DNA from: Pseudomonadota bacterium
GTDB taxonomy: Bacteria; Pseudomonadota; Alphaproteobacteria; Caulobacterales; Caulobacteraceae
Assembly: GCA_023445955.1 (NCBI GenBank)
Contig: JAEXJH010000640.1
Coordinates: 1 to 24,586 of the forward strand
Direction of reading: 5' to 3'
DNA length: 24,586 nt
Under the pieces are notes generated by a model. That model had not been told where the DNA came from. It saw only the letters and a program-made list of their open reading frames with translations, and searched no databases. Positions 1 through 8,080 of this stretch are shown piece by piece; the stretch's first letter is position 1; each line of letters begins with the position of its first letter. A program made the position numbers and the translations under genes.

Positions 1-323
1 CCCTGGCCCGCCGGCGGGGCGGCGATCCCTCCCCCACCCTCTCGGTGGGCAGCCTGACCATCGACCGCAACGGCGCCCGCGCCTATGTCGACGGTCGCGA
101 CCTGGAACTGCGTCGGCGCGAGCACACGGTGCTGCTGGTGCTGGCCGCCAACGCCGGCAAGATCGTCACGCGCCAGCGCTTGATCGGCGAGGTGTTCGGC
201 CACGACGACGAGGCCGGCCCCAATGCGCTGGACGTCTATGTCGGCCGCGTGCGCCGCAAGCTGGAGCCAAACGGGCCAAAGATCACCACCCTGCGCGGCC
301 AGGGATACCTGCTCGAGCCCTGA
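1..323 (+). CDS. OmpR/PhoB-family response regulator, C-terminal part (5' truncated by window edge)
   Basis: This is the DNA-binding end of a two-component response regulator. The reading frame is already open at base 3 and reads through to a TGA at 321-323, so the receiver domain with its phospho-acceptor Asp lies outside the window. The visible ~106 residues form an OmpR-type winged helix: an LTIDRNGARAYVDG strand pair, the ELRRREHTVLLVLAANAG helix, the recognition helix around NALDVYVGRVRRKL, and the wing TLRGQGYLL near the C-terminus. Its stop overlaps the start of the histidine kinase gene by one base (TGATG), so the pair is translationally coupled and presumably cognate. By family knowledge it binds promoter DNA after phosphorylation by the kinase. 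Its targets cannot be read from this window. A GTG at 45 is only an internal in-frame codon, not the true start. Confidence 0.95.
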   Translation, partial: LARRRGGDPSPTLSVGSLTIDRNGARAYVDGRDLELRRREHTVLLVLAANAGKIVTRQRLIGEVFGHDDEAGPNALDVYVGRVRRKLEPNGPKITTLRGQGYLLEP

Positions 324-1696
324 TGGTCCGGATCCAGTCCCTCACCGCCCGCCTGCTGGTCGCCCTCGTGGCGCCCCTGGTCGTGTCGGCGGTGCTGATC
401 GGCATCGGCGACGCCTGGGTCACCCAGCGGGTCGTGGACTACACCTCCGACCGCCTGCTGGCCGGCTCGGTCCGGGCCATCGCCGAGTCCGTGAAGCTGG
501 AGAACGACCGCATCGAGGTCGACCTGCCGCCGTGGGCCTTCGGCCTGCTCGACAGCCCGCAGCGCGACAGCGTGTTCTACAACGTCCGCCAGTCCGGACG
601 GGTGCTGACCGGCTATGACGACCTGCCCGACTTCGACGGCGTGGCGATCGCCGCCAATGGCGAGCCCGTGTTCCGGACCCTGGTCTACCAGGACCGCCGC
701 GTACGCCAGTCCGCCGCCGCCCTGCGCGTGCCGGGCGCACGGGCGCCGGTCGTCATCTCGGTGGCGCAGACGCTCGAGTCGCGCACCGCCGTCCGCAAGA
801 CCCTGATGACCACGGTCGGCGCGATCGAGGTCGGCCTCGTCGGGCTGGTGGCGTTGCTGATCTGGCCCGCGGCGACCTGGAGCCTCAGTCCGCTGGAAGG
901 CCTGCGCAAGCGGCTCGCCGAACGCTCCGACGCCCGCGATCCGGACTTCGCGCCGGTAGCCGTCGGCGACGTGCCCAGCGAGCTGCAGCCGGTCGTGGTG
1001 GCCTTCAACAGCCTGCTCGGACAGCTGGAGCGCTCGGTCGATGGCGTGCGCCGCTTCACCTCCGACGCGTCGCACCAGATCCGCACCCCTCTGGCGATCG
1101 TGAAGACCCACCTGGCCGTGCTGGCCAAGGGCAAGCGCTCGGTCGCGGACCAGGCCTCCCTGACCGACGCGCTCGAAGCCGTCGACCGCCTGCAGCGCCT
1201 GATCGAGCAGCTGCTGGCCCTTGCGCGCGCCGAGGCGATGGAGGCCGACGGCCTCCAGGCGGCGGACCTGACCGCCTGCGCCCGTAGCCTCGCCGATCGC
1301 TGGACTCCGCGCGCGACGGCCGAGGGCGCCAGCCTAAGCCTGCAGCTCGAAACCGAGTCCGCGCCCGTTCCCCTGGCTGCGCCGCTGGTCGACCAGATCC
1401 TGGAAAACCTCGTCGACAACGCGCTCCGTTACGGGGGCCGCGCCATCGTCGTGGGCGTTCGTCAGACGGAGGCGCAGTCGATCCTGTGGGTGGCCGACGA
1501 CGGTCCCGGCCTGCCCGCCAAGCTGCGGCAGCGTCCGTTCGAGCGCTTCATGCGCGGTCCGCAGAGCGCGGGCCACGGCAGCGGCCTGGGCCTGTCCATC
1601 GTCAAGGCGCTAGCCGCGCGCGCGGGCGGCGACGCGCTGCTGGAGGACATCCGCGAGGGCGGTCTGCGGGTCAGCGTCAGCTTCCCCACGCCTTGA
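323..1696 (+). CDS. Sensor histidine kinase, TctE/QseC-like, two transmembrane segments
   Basis: Inner-membrane sensor kinase of 457 aa. A first membrane segment lies at about residues 9-29, a periplasmic sensor region resembling the 2CSK_N type at about 40-160, and a second membrane segment at about 163-185. The dimerisation/phospho-acceptor helix follows with DASHQIRTPLAIVKT (His251). The ATP-binding domain has the N box LENLVDNALRYG (Asn362/Asn366), G1 DDGPGLP (about 392-398), F box FERFM and G2 GHGSGLGLSIV (about 417-427). The family autophosphorylates on His and passes phosphate to the adjacent response regulator. TctE-like members often sense small carboxylates or other periplasmic nutrients, but the ligand here is unknown. 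The ATG overlaps the regulator stop by one base. The 3' end stops 4 bp before the convergent SDR stop, with no terminator-like hairpin between them. Confidence 0.95.
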   Translation: MVRIQSLTARLLVALVAPLVVSAVLIGIGDAWVTQRVVDYTSDRLLAGSVRAIAESVKLENDRIEVDLPPWAFGLLDSPQRDSVFYNVRQSGRVLTGYDDLPDFDGVAIAANGEPVFRTLVYQDRRVRQSAAALRVPGARAPVVISVAQTLESRTAVRKTLMTTVGAIEVGLVGLVALLIWPAATWSLSPLEGLRKRLAERSDARDPDFAPVAVGDVPSELQPVVVAFNSLLGQLERSVDGVRRFTSDASHQIRTPLAIVKTHLAVLAKGKRSVADQASLTDALEAVDRLQRLIEQLLALARAEAMEADGLQAADLTACARSLADRWTPRATAEGASLSLQLETESAPVPLAAPLVDQILENLVDNALRYGGRAIVVGVRQTEAQSILWVADDGPGLPAKLRQRPFERFMRGPQSAGHGSGLGLSIVKALAARAGGDALLEDIREGGLRVSVSFPTP

Positions 1697-1700
1697 CGCC

Positions 1701-2483
1701 TCAGATGATGGTCGCGCCGCCGTCGACCACCAGGATCTGGCCGGTCATGTGGCCGCCGGCGTCGGAGGCCAGCAGCAGGGCTGGCCCCATCAGGTCGGTC
1801 TCGCCGCCCAACTTGCCCAGCGGCGTATCGCGCAGCATCCGCTCGCCGTGCTCACCGATGGTGGCGGCGGTCATCTTCGAGGGGAAGTAGCCCGGGGCCA
1901 CGGCGTTGACGCGGATGTTCTTCGGCCCCCACTCGGCGGCCAGGGCGCGGGTCATGTTCACCACAGCGCCCTTGGCGGTGTTGTAGGCGATGGTGCCTAG
2001 CTGGTCGGGATGGTGGCCCATCAGCCCCTCGATCGAGGCGACATTGACCACCGCGCCCTTGCCCTGCTTCAGGAACGCCTCGCGCGCCACCGCCTGGGTC
2101 AGCAGGAAGAGGCCCGTGACGTTCAGGTCGATGACCTTGTTCCAGCCTTCCAGCGGATAGTCCTCGGCCGGCGCGCCCCAGACGGCGCCGGCGTTGTTGA
2201 CCAGGACGTCGATGCGGCCAAAGCGCTCCAACACCCGCTGGGTCAGGGTCGTGGCGGCGTCCGCAGCGCCCAGGTCGGCGGCGAAGCCCTCGGCCTGAAT
2301 GCCCTTGGCGGCCAGCTCGGCGACGGCGGCGTCCAGCTCGGCCGGCTTGCGGGCGACCAAGGCCAGGGTCGCGCCGTACTCGCCCAGGGCGCTGGCGATC
2401 TGCAGGCCCCGGCCGCGCGAGCCGCCGGTCACGATCGCCACGCGGCCGGTCAGGTCGAAGAGGCTGCTCAGGGTCTTGGTCAT
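1701..2483 (-). CDS. Short-chain dehydrogenase/reductase (SDR), last gene of cluster A
   Basis: Cytoplasmic NAD(P)-dependent oxidoreductase of 260 aa, the usual size for classical SDRs. Visible landmarks are the nucleotide-binding loop TGGSRGRG (about 19-26), the NNAGA motif (about 96-100), Asn121, Ser150 and the catalytic pair Tyr167/Lys171 in YNTAK, plus the C-terminal GQILVVDGG strand. The acidic or basic specificity residue after the second strand is in LVARKP. An Arg there is more often seen in NADP-preferring members, but this is only suggestive. The start ATG overlaps the TetR stop by 4 nt (ATGA), so it is translationally coupled to the regulator. In context it probably oxidises or reduces an alcohol/ketone released by the upstream esterase, or acts as a 3-hydroxyacyl-CoA dehydrogenase. 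The substrate is unknown. Confidence 0.93.
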   Translation of the reverse strand: MTKTLSSLFDLTGRVAIVTGGSRGRGLQIASALGEYGATLALVARKPAELDAAVAELAAKGIQAEGFAADLGAADAATTLTQRVLERFGRIDVLVNNAGAVWGAPAEDYPLEGWNKVIDLNVTGLFLLTQAVAREAFLKQGKGAVVNVASIEGLMGHHPDQLGTIAYNTAKGAVVNMTRALAAEWGPKNIRVNAVAPGYFPSKMTAATIGEHGERMLRDTPLGKLGGETDLMGPALLLASDAGGHMTGQILVVDGGATII

Positions 2484-3202
2484 TTGGCGCGTTCCGGAGC
2501 GGGGTTCTGGCAGATCGCCTTGAAGCCGGCCGCCATGAATGTCGCCATGTGATGGCGGATCGACTCAAGATCGTTGGACGAGCATAGCCCGTGAGACAGC
2601 TCGTCCAGGCGGCCTGTGCGGGCCATGTTGTGGGTCATGGCGCCGGACACGAAGTGATAGCCCCAGAAGATCGTCGCCTCGTCGCAGTCGGGCATGGCCT
2701 TCTTCACTAGGTCGATCAGGGCCAGGACGACGGGGTTGAAGTACTTGCCCATCTTCTCTGCGCCCCAGCCGGCGGCGCTGTTGGCCTGGGCGCTGATCTT
2801 GCCGAAGGCCATCCACTGCTCGGTCTCGTGGATCTGGACGTTCAGGTCGGTGTCGATCCAGGCGTGCAGCGCGCCTTCGACGGTGATCGCATCGCCGACC
2901 TCCTCGGCATAGCGGCGCATCGCCTCCAGGCGGTTGCGCGCCGAGATCGGCGCCCGCCGCGCCCAAACCGCCTCGAACAGGCTCTCCTTGCCGTTGAAGT
3001 GGTAGTGGATCAGCGTCGAGCTGACGCCGATCCGCGCGGCCACGTCCTTCAGCGTCACGCCGTGATAGCCGAACTCGGCGAACAGCTGCTCGGCGGCGTC
3101 CAGGATCCGTTCGATCGACTGCTCGCGGGCGCGCGCCTTGTGCTTACCGGCGCGAGGCGCCTGGACGTCTTGGGCGTCTGGGGCTTGGTCTGTATCGCTC
3201 AT
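2480..3202 (-). CDS. TetR-family transcriptional regulator (cluster A)
   Basis: Predicted one-component repressor of 240 aa. After a charged, flexible N-terminus (1-25) comes a TetR helix-turn-helix at about 28-75: ERILDAAEQLFAEFGYHGVT, LKDVAARIGVSSTLIHYHFN and GKESLFEAV. The C-terminal ligand/dimer domain carries WGYHFVSGA and FMAAGFKAIC. Both stretches recur almost unchanged in the second TetR of this window (16743-17522), so the two are paralogues. It sits inside the operon, coupled by 4-nt overlaps to the esterase before it (3199-3202) and the SDR after it (2480-2483), which fits autoregulation of the whole unit. The double palindrome at 7178-7213 in front of the receptor gene is the obvious candidate operator. 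The ligand is unknown; a CoA thioester or a hydrophobic hydrolysis product is plausible. Confidence 0.94.
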   Translation of the reverse strand: MSDTDQAPDAQDVQAPRAGKHKARAREQSIERILDAAEQLFAEFGYHGVTLKDVAARIGVSSTLIHYHFNGKESLFEAVWARRAPISARNRLEAMRRYAEEVGDAITVEGALHAWIDTDLNVQIHETEQWMAFGKISAQANSAAGWGAEKMGKYFNPVVLALIDLVKKAMPDCDEATIFWGYHFVSGAMTHNMARTGRLDELSHGLCSSNDLESIRHHMATFMAAGFKAICQNPAPERAK

Positions 3203-4845
3203 CGAGCCTCTGGTTGCCGGTTCGGATCCGGGGCGTCAACGGTCACCGCGGGGAAGGCCGAGAAGCCGATGTCCAGCCGCCAGGGTTTGCCCTGTGCGCG
3301 GCGCTCGGCGACCAGGCCTTGCGCCCACTCGAAAGCAGCCGGTTGCAGGTCGCGCCGGGCCTTCGGCCGCTGGTCGTTGTCGAGGTAGCCGCGCTCCTGG
3401 ACTGAGAAGCGCGGCCACGCCGTCTCGCCCAGTGCGGTCGGTACGCCGGTCCGGACGAACGAGACCCAGTAGTTCAGCATGGCGTCTGAGAGCGCACGCT
3501 CCTCGGGCGTCGATGGCGCCCGCGGCCAGTTGGGCCCTTCCCGGCCGAGTTGACCGAAGACATAGGGGATCTCGCTGGCGTGGAAGGCCGCCAGATCGCG
3601 GGCCTTCTGAGCCGGGTTGCTGTGGCGGAAATAGTAGAGGTAGCCGCCCTGCCCGATCGCCGCCTGCTGCTGGACCAGGTACTGCGCGGCGAAGCCGTAG
3701 AGACCGTCGCGGATCGAGGCCATGACGTCGGCCTTGGGCTCGGTCCCCGGATAGACGGCCAGATAAGCGTCAGCCTTGTCGCCGAAACGCTTGCGGACGT
3801 CGGCGACATAGGCCTCGGATGTCTTCGGCGCGGGCGGCATCAGGAACATCAGCGAGCGAAGCTCTCCTTCGTTGAAGCCGGCCAGGACGTCGGCCTTGGC
3901 CTGCTCGCCGCGTGCGAAGGTCTCGGCCAGCTGGCGCTCCAGCACCACGCCATCGATCACCGGCTCGGGCTGCCAGCCGGTGGCCATGCCGGCCATGAAC
4001 AGCTTGACGATATTGGCCTTGCGCAGCTGATCGGCGGTCTTGGCGCCGGCCTTGTCGCCCAAGGCCGCGCCCGAGGCTTCCGCCGACGCCAGGCCCAGGG
4101 TTTCCTCATGCAGCGCGCGATAGGCGGGCATGTAGCCGCTCTGAACAATGGCCTTGTTGAACAGGCCCTTGGCCTGCGGGCTGGCCAGCAGGGCGATAGC
4201 GCTGAGGCCGCCGGCGGACTCGCCCGCGATCGTCACCTGGCCCGGATCGCCACCGAACGCCTCGATATTGTCGCGCACCCACTTCAGCGCCGCGATCTGG
4301 TCGAGCAGGCCGTAATTGCCGGACAGATGCTGCGGCGACTCCGCGCTCAGCGCCGGGTGGGCGAAGTAACCCAGCAGGCCCAGGCGGTAGTTGATCGAGA
4401 CCAGCACGATCCCCTGCTTGGCCAGCTTCGTCCCGTCATACAGCGGCTCGGAGCTGCCGCCCCCCAGCAGCGCGCCGCCATGGATCCAGACCATGACCGG
4501 CAGCTTCCTGGCCCCTTGCGGCGCCCAGACGTTCAGGGTCAGGCAGTCCTCGCTCATCGCGGCCATGCCACCAGAATAGAGGCCCTTCGAATCCTGCGGC
4601 GGCTGCAAGCACGCGTGGCCGAACGCCTTGGCGTCGCGCACGCCCTTCCAGCCCTCCGCCGCAACCGGCGCCCGCCAGCGCAGCGCGCCGACGGGTGGTT
4701 GGGCGTAGGGAATGCCCTTGTAGGCGACGACGCCGTCGGCCTCGACGCCTTGCAGAGCGCCCTGACGGATCGAGACCTGCGCCTGAACCGGCGCCGCCGC
4801 GAGGACGGCGACGGCCAGGCTCAAAGCCGCCCAGAAACGGCTCAC
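3199..4845 (-). CDS. Secreted type-B carboxylesterase/lipase family protein
   Basis: Alpha/beta-hydrolase esterase of 548 aa with an N-terminal signal peptide (MSRFWAALSLAVAVLAAAPVQA, likely cut after residue 22), so it acts in the periplasm or outside. Family marks are EDCLTLNVW (about 99-107), the oxyanion-hole stretch IHGGALLGG (about 121-129), the nucleophile elbow GESAGG with Ser210, an acidic residue in FNEGE (about 326-328) and the catalytic His422 in FHASEIPYVFG. Type-B esterases hydrolyse carboxylic esters. The start is GTG (cac at 4843-4845 on the plus strand) overlapping the receptor stop (GTGA, 4 nt). It likely cuts an ester imported by that receptor, releasing an acid and an alcohol for the SDR and the ligase. 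Substrate not identifiable from sequence alone. Confidence 0.95.
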   Translation of the reverse strand: MSRFWAALSLAVAVLAAAPVQAQVSIRQGALQGVEADGVVAYKGIPYAQPPVGALRWRAPVAAEGWKGVRDAKAFGHACLQPPQDSKGLYSGGMAAMSEDCLTLNVWAPQGARKLPVMVWIHGGALLGGGSSEPLYDGTKLAKQGIVLVSINYRLGLLGYFAHPALSAESPQHLSGNYGLLDQIAALKWVRDNIEAFGGDPGQVTIAGESAGGLSAIALLASPQAKGLFNKAIVQSGYMPAYRALHEETLGLASAEASGAALGDKAGAKTADQLRKANIVKLFMAGMATGWQPEPVIDGVVLERQLAETFARGEQAKADVLAGFNEGELRSLMFLMPPAPKTSEAYVADVRKRFGDKADAYLAVYPGTEPKADVMASIRDGLYGFAAQYLVQQQAAIGQGGYLYYFRHSNPAQKARDLAAFHASEIPYVFGQLGREGPNWPRAPSTPEERALSDAMLNYWVSFVRTGVPTALGETAWPRFSVQERGYLDNDQRPKARRDLQPAAFEWAQGLVAERRAQGKPWRLDIGFSAFPAVTVDAPDPNRQPEAR

Positions 4846-7097
4846 AGGTTGTAGCCCAGGCGGACGCCGAAGGTGCGCGGCCGCAGGATGGCGAAGCGGC
4901 TGTACACGAAGGCCTCCGGATGGATGTAGGTCGTGGCCCGGCTGTTGCCGAGGTTCTCGCCGTAGAGGGTCACGGTGGTCCGGCCGAAACGCGCGCCGGT
5001 CTGCAGGTTCACATAGGTATAAGCGTCGGTGTTGCCGTACAGCGGGCTGACCACCCCGGCCTTGCCCGGCGTGTTGGGGAAACCGTTCGGGAAGCCGCCG
5101 ACGTGCTGGATCTGGAAGCTGGTGAAGCCCTGGGCCTCCCCCTTCAGCGCATAACTGAACGTGCCGTAGAACGAGCCCTGCACGCGCGGCGAGGCCAGGC
5201 GGGCGTTGTCGACCGCGCCAGAAATGGTCGCCTCCTGCGTCGACAGCTCGGTGACCTTGGCCCGGTTCAGCGAGCCGTTGACGCCCAGCAGCACGCCCTT
5301 GACCGGCGTAAAGCTGATCTCGGCCTCCAGACCCTTGGATGCAGCGCGGCCGACATTCGTGGCGAACTGGATCGAGTCCGACTGGCGGTTGGCCTGCACC
5401 TGGATGTTCTTCCAGTCGATATAGTAGGCCGCGAGGGCCGCAGTCATCCGGCCGTCCAGGAAGCGGCCCTTCAGACCCACCTCGTAGTTGGTCAGGTTGT
5501 CCGAACCCGCGCCCGCCGGAATGATCAGGTCGCTGGGATTGACCGTGCTGACACTGCCGGCTCGGCCGTTGTAGACGGGCGTGCGATAGCCGGTGGAAAC
5601 CGTGGCGTAGGTCGTCAGGTCGTGCGAGGGCTTATAGGTCAGGCTGACCTTCCACGACGCCTTCTCGGCCGAGGGATACTTGGTCGTCGCCGTGCCGTTC
5701 GGGATCAGGGCCAGCGGTCCGGAAATGCCCAGCAGCGCATAGGTGAAATAGGCCGAGTTGAAGCCGGCATAGGTGTCGACCGTGCCGCCGTACTTGCCGT
5801 AGCGGACGCCGCCGGTCGCCGTGAGCTGGTCGCTCAGGTGGTAGGACAGCTCGCCAAAGCCGGCCAGTTCGTAGGTCTTGGTGTCGCTGCCGAACCTGGC
5901 GAACACCGTGCCCGGCAGGCCAGTGATGCCCCGGGCGCTGAGGAAGGCGGCGGTGGTGCGATCCTCGCCGTTCAGGTCCAGCTCGCGGTGCAGGTAGAAG
6001 CCGCCCGCCACCCAGTCGAACTTGCCGCCCGGATCGGAGGCGACGCGGGTTTCCTGGACGAAGGTCTTCGTGGTGGCGCTGTCGAACAGATAAAATGGCA
6101 CCGCCAGGTTGAAGGTGCCGCCCAGGTCGACATTGAACAGGCCGTCGGCGTTCGAATAGGTCGATGAGCTGGTCAGCTTCGCGCCGTCGAACTGGTACTC
6201 CAGCGTGCCGTTGAAGATCGAGGTCTTGGTCGTGTACTGGTCCGGCACCGTGCTGTAGCGCTTGCGATCGCCCAGCGACGGCGAGCTCAGCGACGAGTCC
6301 TTGGGATCGCTGTCCTCGTACGAGCCCAGCAGGCGGACGCTGAGCTTGTCGTTCGGCTGCCACAGCACGATGGCGCGGCCGCCCCAGTCCTTCAGCTTGT
6401 TGGCGTTCTTCACGCCCGTGCCGACATTGTCGATATAGCCGTCTTCATTGCGGTAAAAGCCGACCACCCGCAGGGCCAGCGCGTCCTTGACCAGCGGCAG
6501 GTTGACCATGCCGTTGAAGCGTCGGCGCACGCCCTTGCCGTCAGGCGTATAGCCCAGGTCGACCAGGGCCGAGCTGTCGTAGCCGGTCAGGTCCGGGCTC
6601 TTGGTCAGCACCCGCAGCGCGCCCGACAGCGAGCCGGAGCCGAACAGCGTGCCCTGCGGCCCGCGCAGGAACTCGACGCGCTGAACGTCATAGAGGTTGG
6701 GATCCAGCGTCACCGTGTTGCCGATCGTGGTCAACGGCAGTTCGTCGATATAGACCGTGGTGGTGGTCTGTAGCCCCGCGCCCCAGCCGTTGGTCGAGAT
6801 GCCTCGGACGGTGAAGCGGACATTGTTGCCGCTGGCCTGGTTCAGCACGACGCCGGGCGTCTCGCGGGCGATGCCCTCGTAACTGACGATGCCCTTCTTG
6901 GTCAGCTCGGCCTGCGAGAAGGCCGTGACGCTGAGCGGCACGTCCTGCAGGCGCTCGCTGCGGCGAGTCGCGGTGACGACGACCTCGGTGACCTGCTCGG
7001 CGGCTTCAGATTTTGGCGCGGTTGGCGTGGTCTGCGCCAGGGCCGGCGCGGCGATCGTCAGCGCGAGCGCCGACGCAGTGTAGGCGATGCGTTTCAT
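4842..7097 (-). CDS. TonB-dependent outer-membrane receptor (cluster A)
   Basis: Outer-membrane active transporter of 751 aa driven by TonB-ExbB-ExbD. A signal peptide (MKRIAYTASALALTIAAPALA) is followed by a TonB-box-like TEVVVTATRR at about residue 37 and a plug domain (DVPLSVTAFSQAEL, then the VRGIST strand, and the VEFLRGPQGTLFGSGSLSGA plug end at about 131-150). A long beta-barrel follows, ending in the strand FGVRLGYNL. This is the FecA/CirA-like layout common in oligotrophic alphaproteobacteria. The ATG at 7095-7097 has a strong Shine-Dalgarno (GGGAGGG) about 5 nt upstream. It is the first gene of the coupled receptor-esterase-TetR-SDR operon, so it probably imports the ester substrate. 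No iron-specific signature is seen. Confidence 0.95.
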   Translation of the reverse strand: MKRIAYTASALALTIAAPALAQTTPTAPKSEAAEQVTEVVVTATRRSERLQDVPLSVTAFSQAELTKKGIVSYEGIARETPGVVLNQASGNNVRFTVRGISTNGWGAGLQTTTTVYIDELPLTTIGNTVTLDPNLYDVQRVEFLRGPQGTLFGSGSLSGALRVLTKSPDLTGYDSSALVDLGYTPDGKGVRRRFNGMVNLPLVKDALALRVVGFYRNEDGYIDNVGTGVKNANKLKDWGGRAIVLWQPNDKLSVRLLGSYEDSDPKDSSLSSPSLGDRKRYSTVPDQYTTKTSIFNGTLEYQFDGAKLTSSSTYSNADGLFNVDLGGTFNLAVPFYLFDSATTKTFVQETRVASDPGGKFDWVAGGFYLHRELDLNGEDRTTAAFLSARGITGLPGTVFARFGSDTKTYELAGFGELSYHLSDQLTATGGVRYGKYGGTVDTYAGFNSAYFTYALLGISGPLALIPNGTATTKYPSAEKASWKVSLTYKPSHDLTTYATVSTGYRTPVYNGRAGSVSTVNPSDLIIPAGAGSDNLTNYEVGLKGRFLDGRMTAALAAYYIDWKNIQVQANRQSDSIQFATNVGRAASKGLEAEISFTPVKGVLLGVNGSLNRAKVTELSTQEATISGAVDNARLASPRVQGSFYGTFSYALKGEAQGFTSFQIQHVGGFPNGFPNTPGKAGVVSPLYGNTDAYTYVNLQTGARFGRTTVTLYGENLGNSRATTYIHPEAFVYSRFAILRPRTFGVRLGYNL

Positions 7098-7134
7098 GGT
7101 TCCCTCCCGTCGCTGGCCACGCCTTTTTCCGGCG

Positions 7135-7149
7135 CTGTTCCGCGAACAG
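7135..7149. repeat. Short inverted repeat CTGTTC-cgc-GAACAG in the cluster A leader
   Basis: Six-base perfect arms around a 3-bp centre, located between the tandem operator and the receptor start. It may be a second protein-binding site or a small RNA hairpin in the 5' leader. The arms contain GTTC/GAAC but do not have the GTTC-N7-GTTC layout of the alphaproteobacterial LexA box, so an SOS role is not supported. Function unknown. Confidence 0.3.
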
Positions 7150-7177
7150 GGTCACCCTCTCACCACACTGACATGCG

Positions 7178-7213
7178 AGTCAATATTGACTTACTCGACA
7201 GTCAATATTGATC
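7178..7213. promoter_or_regulatory. Tandem palindromic operator in front of the cluster A receptor
   Basis: AGTCAATATTGACT (7178-7191) is a perfect 14-bp palindrome. A second copy, AGTCAATATTGA, sits at 7200-7211, with TCAATATTGA (7202-7211) perfectly palindromic. Their centres are 22 bp apart, about two helical turns, which suits two dimers binding one face of the DNA. The pair stands 80-116 bp upstream of the receptor ATG and just after the DeoR stop. On the minus strand the first copy also supplies TTGACT, which could serve as a -35 element, though I see no convincing -10. Size and symmetry match TetR-family operators, so the coupled TetR is the best candidate binder. DeoR cannot be excluded. 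Confidence 0.7.
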
Positions 7214-7217
7214 CCAC

Positions 7218-7973
7218 CTACGCGACCACCACCTCGGCGTGGGCGAAGGCGTCCTGGAAGGCGGAGCTCAGCTCAGCGTCAGTGACCAGGATGTCGACGT
7301 CCTTCAGCGCCGCGGTGTGGACTAGGCCGATGCGGCCGAACTTGCCCTCGTCCACCGCCAGCAGCACCCGGCTGGCGGTCGAATAGGCGATGCGGCTCAT
7401 GATCGCCTCGCTGGGCGAGTGGTCCATCAGCCCGTGCTCCAGGTTCACCGCGCCGACCGTCAGGATCGACAGGCTGGGCCGGAAGCCCGCCAGGAAGTCC
7501 TGGGCATGCCGGTCGGAGAATGACTGGTAAGCCGCATTCAGCTCGCCGCCGGCCAGGAACAGGGTGTGGCCCCGGTCCTTGCGCACCGCCTGGGCCACGG
7601 CCAGCGAGTTGGTGATGATCTTCAGCTGGCGATGCTCGCCCAGGGCTTTCGCCACGAAGCAGGAGGTCGAACCGCTGTCGAGGAAGACGGTGTCGCCGTC
7701 CGAGACGAATTTGACGACCGCCTCGGCGATGCGGGTCTTGCCGGCGACGTTCTTCTGCATGCGCAGGTCGAACGGGCCTTCGATCTCTTGCGGCGGCAGG
7801 CGGACGGCGCCGTGCAGGCGTACGATCGCCCCGGTCTCCTCCATCACCCGCAGCTCGCGCCGGATCGTCTCCTCCGAAACCGAAAGCGCCTTGGCGATGT
7901 CGGCGATGGCGCGCGTCTGGTTGGGTTCCAGCAAGTTCAGGATGTCGCGCTGACGATCGTACCGTTTAAGCAT
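7218..7973 (-). CDS. DeoR/GlpR-family transcriptional regulator
   Basis: Sugar-metabolism type repressor of 251 aa, full length for the family. The N-terminal DeoR helix-turn-helix spans about 6-58 (RQRDILNLLEPNQT, IADIAKALSVSEETIRRELRV, then the LHGAV wing). The C-terminal DeoRC sensor fold (about 78-235) has LDSGSTS (about 98-104), IITNS (about 119-123) and the DEGKFG lysine near 211. Family members usually release DNA on binding a phosphorylated sugar or related phosphometabolite. It lies downstream of the Oar-like receptor on the same strand, separated from it by a GC-rich hairpin, and 120 bp upstream of the cluster A receptor. It may control the receptor/phosphatase pair on one side. The start ATG at 7971-7973 has only a weak ribosome site (GGACAGAGA). 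Confidence 0.93.
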   Translation of the reverse strand: MLKRYDRQRDILNLLEPNQTRAIADIAKALSVSEETIRRELRVMEETGAIVRLHGAVRLPPQEIEGPFDLRMQKNVAGKTRIAEAVVKFVSDGDTVFLDSGSTSCFVAKALGEHRQLKIITNSLAVAQAVRKDRGHTLFLAGGELNAAYQSFSDRHAQDFLAGFRPSLSILTVGAVNLEHGLMDHSPSEAIMSRIAYSTASRVLLAVDEGKFGRIGLVHTAALKDVDILVTDAELSSAFQDAFAHAEVVVA

Positions 7974-8035
7974 TCTCTGTCCGTCTCTGCGGGTCGCGCG
8001 ACACTATGCCGTGAGTCCCGATAGAAGAAGTACGC

Positions 8036-8069
8036 CCCCGGCCGGCGGGGAATGGGGGACCGGCCGGGG
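8036..8069 (-). terminator. GC-rich hairpin after the Oar-like receptor gene
   Basis: Perfect 10-bp inverted repeat: CCCCGGCCGG (8036-8045) and CCGGCCGGGG (8060-8069) around a 14-nt loop, starting 12 bp past the receptor stop codon. Read on the minus strand, the stem is followed by GCGTACTTCTTCT, which is pyrimidine-rich but has no clean U-run. It is therefore a likely but imperfect intrinsic terminator, and some read-through into the DeoR gene is possible. Confidence 0.6.
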
Positions 8070-8080
8070 ACGGGCGCGTC

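Noticed and set aside
7135..7149. CTGTTC-cgc-GAACAG read as an SOS/LexA box
   Set aside because: The alphaproteobacterial LexA box, as I recall it, is a direct repeat GTTC-N7-GTTC, which does not fit. It is kept only as an unexplained inverted repeat.
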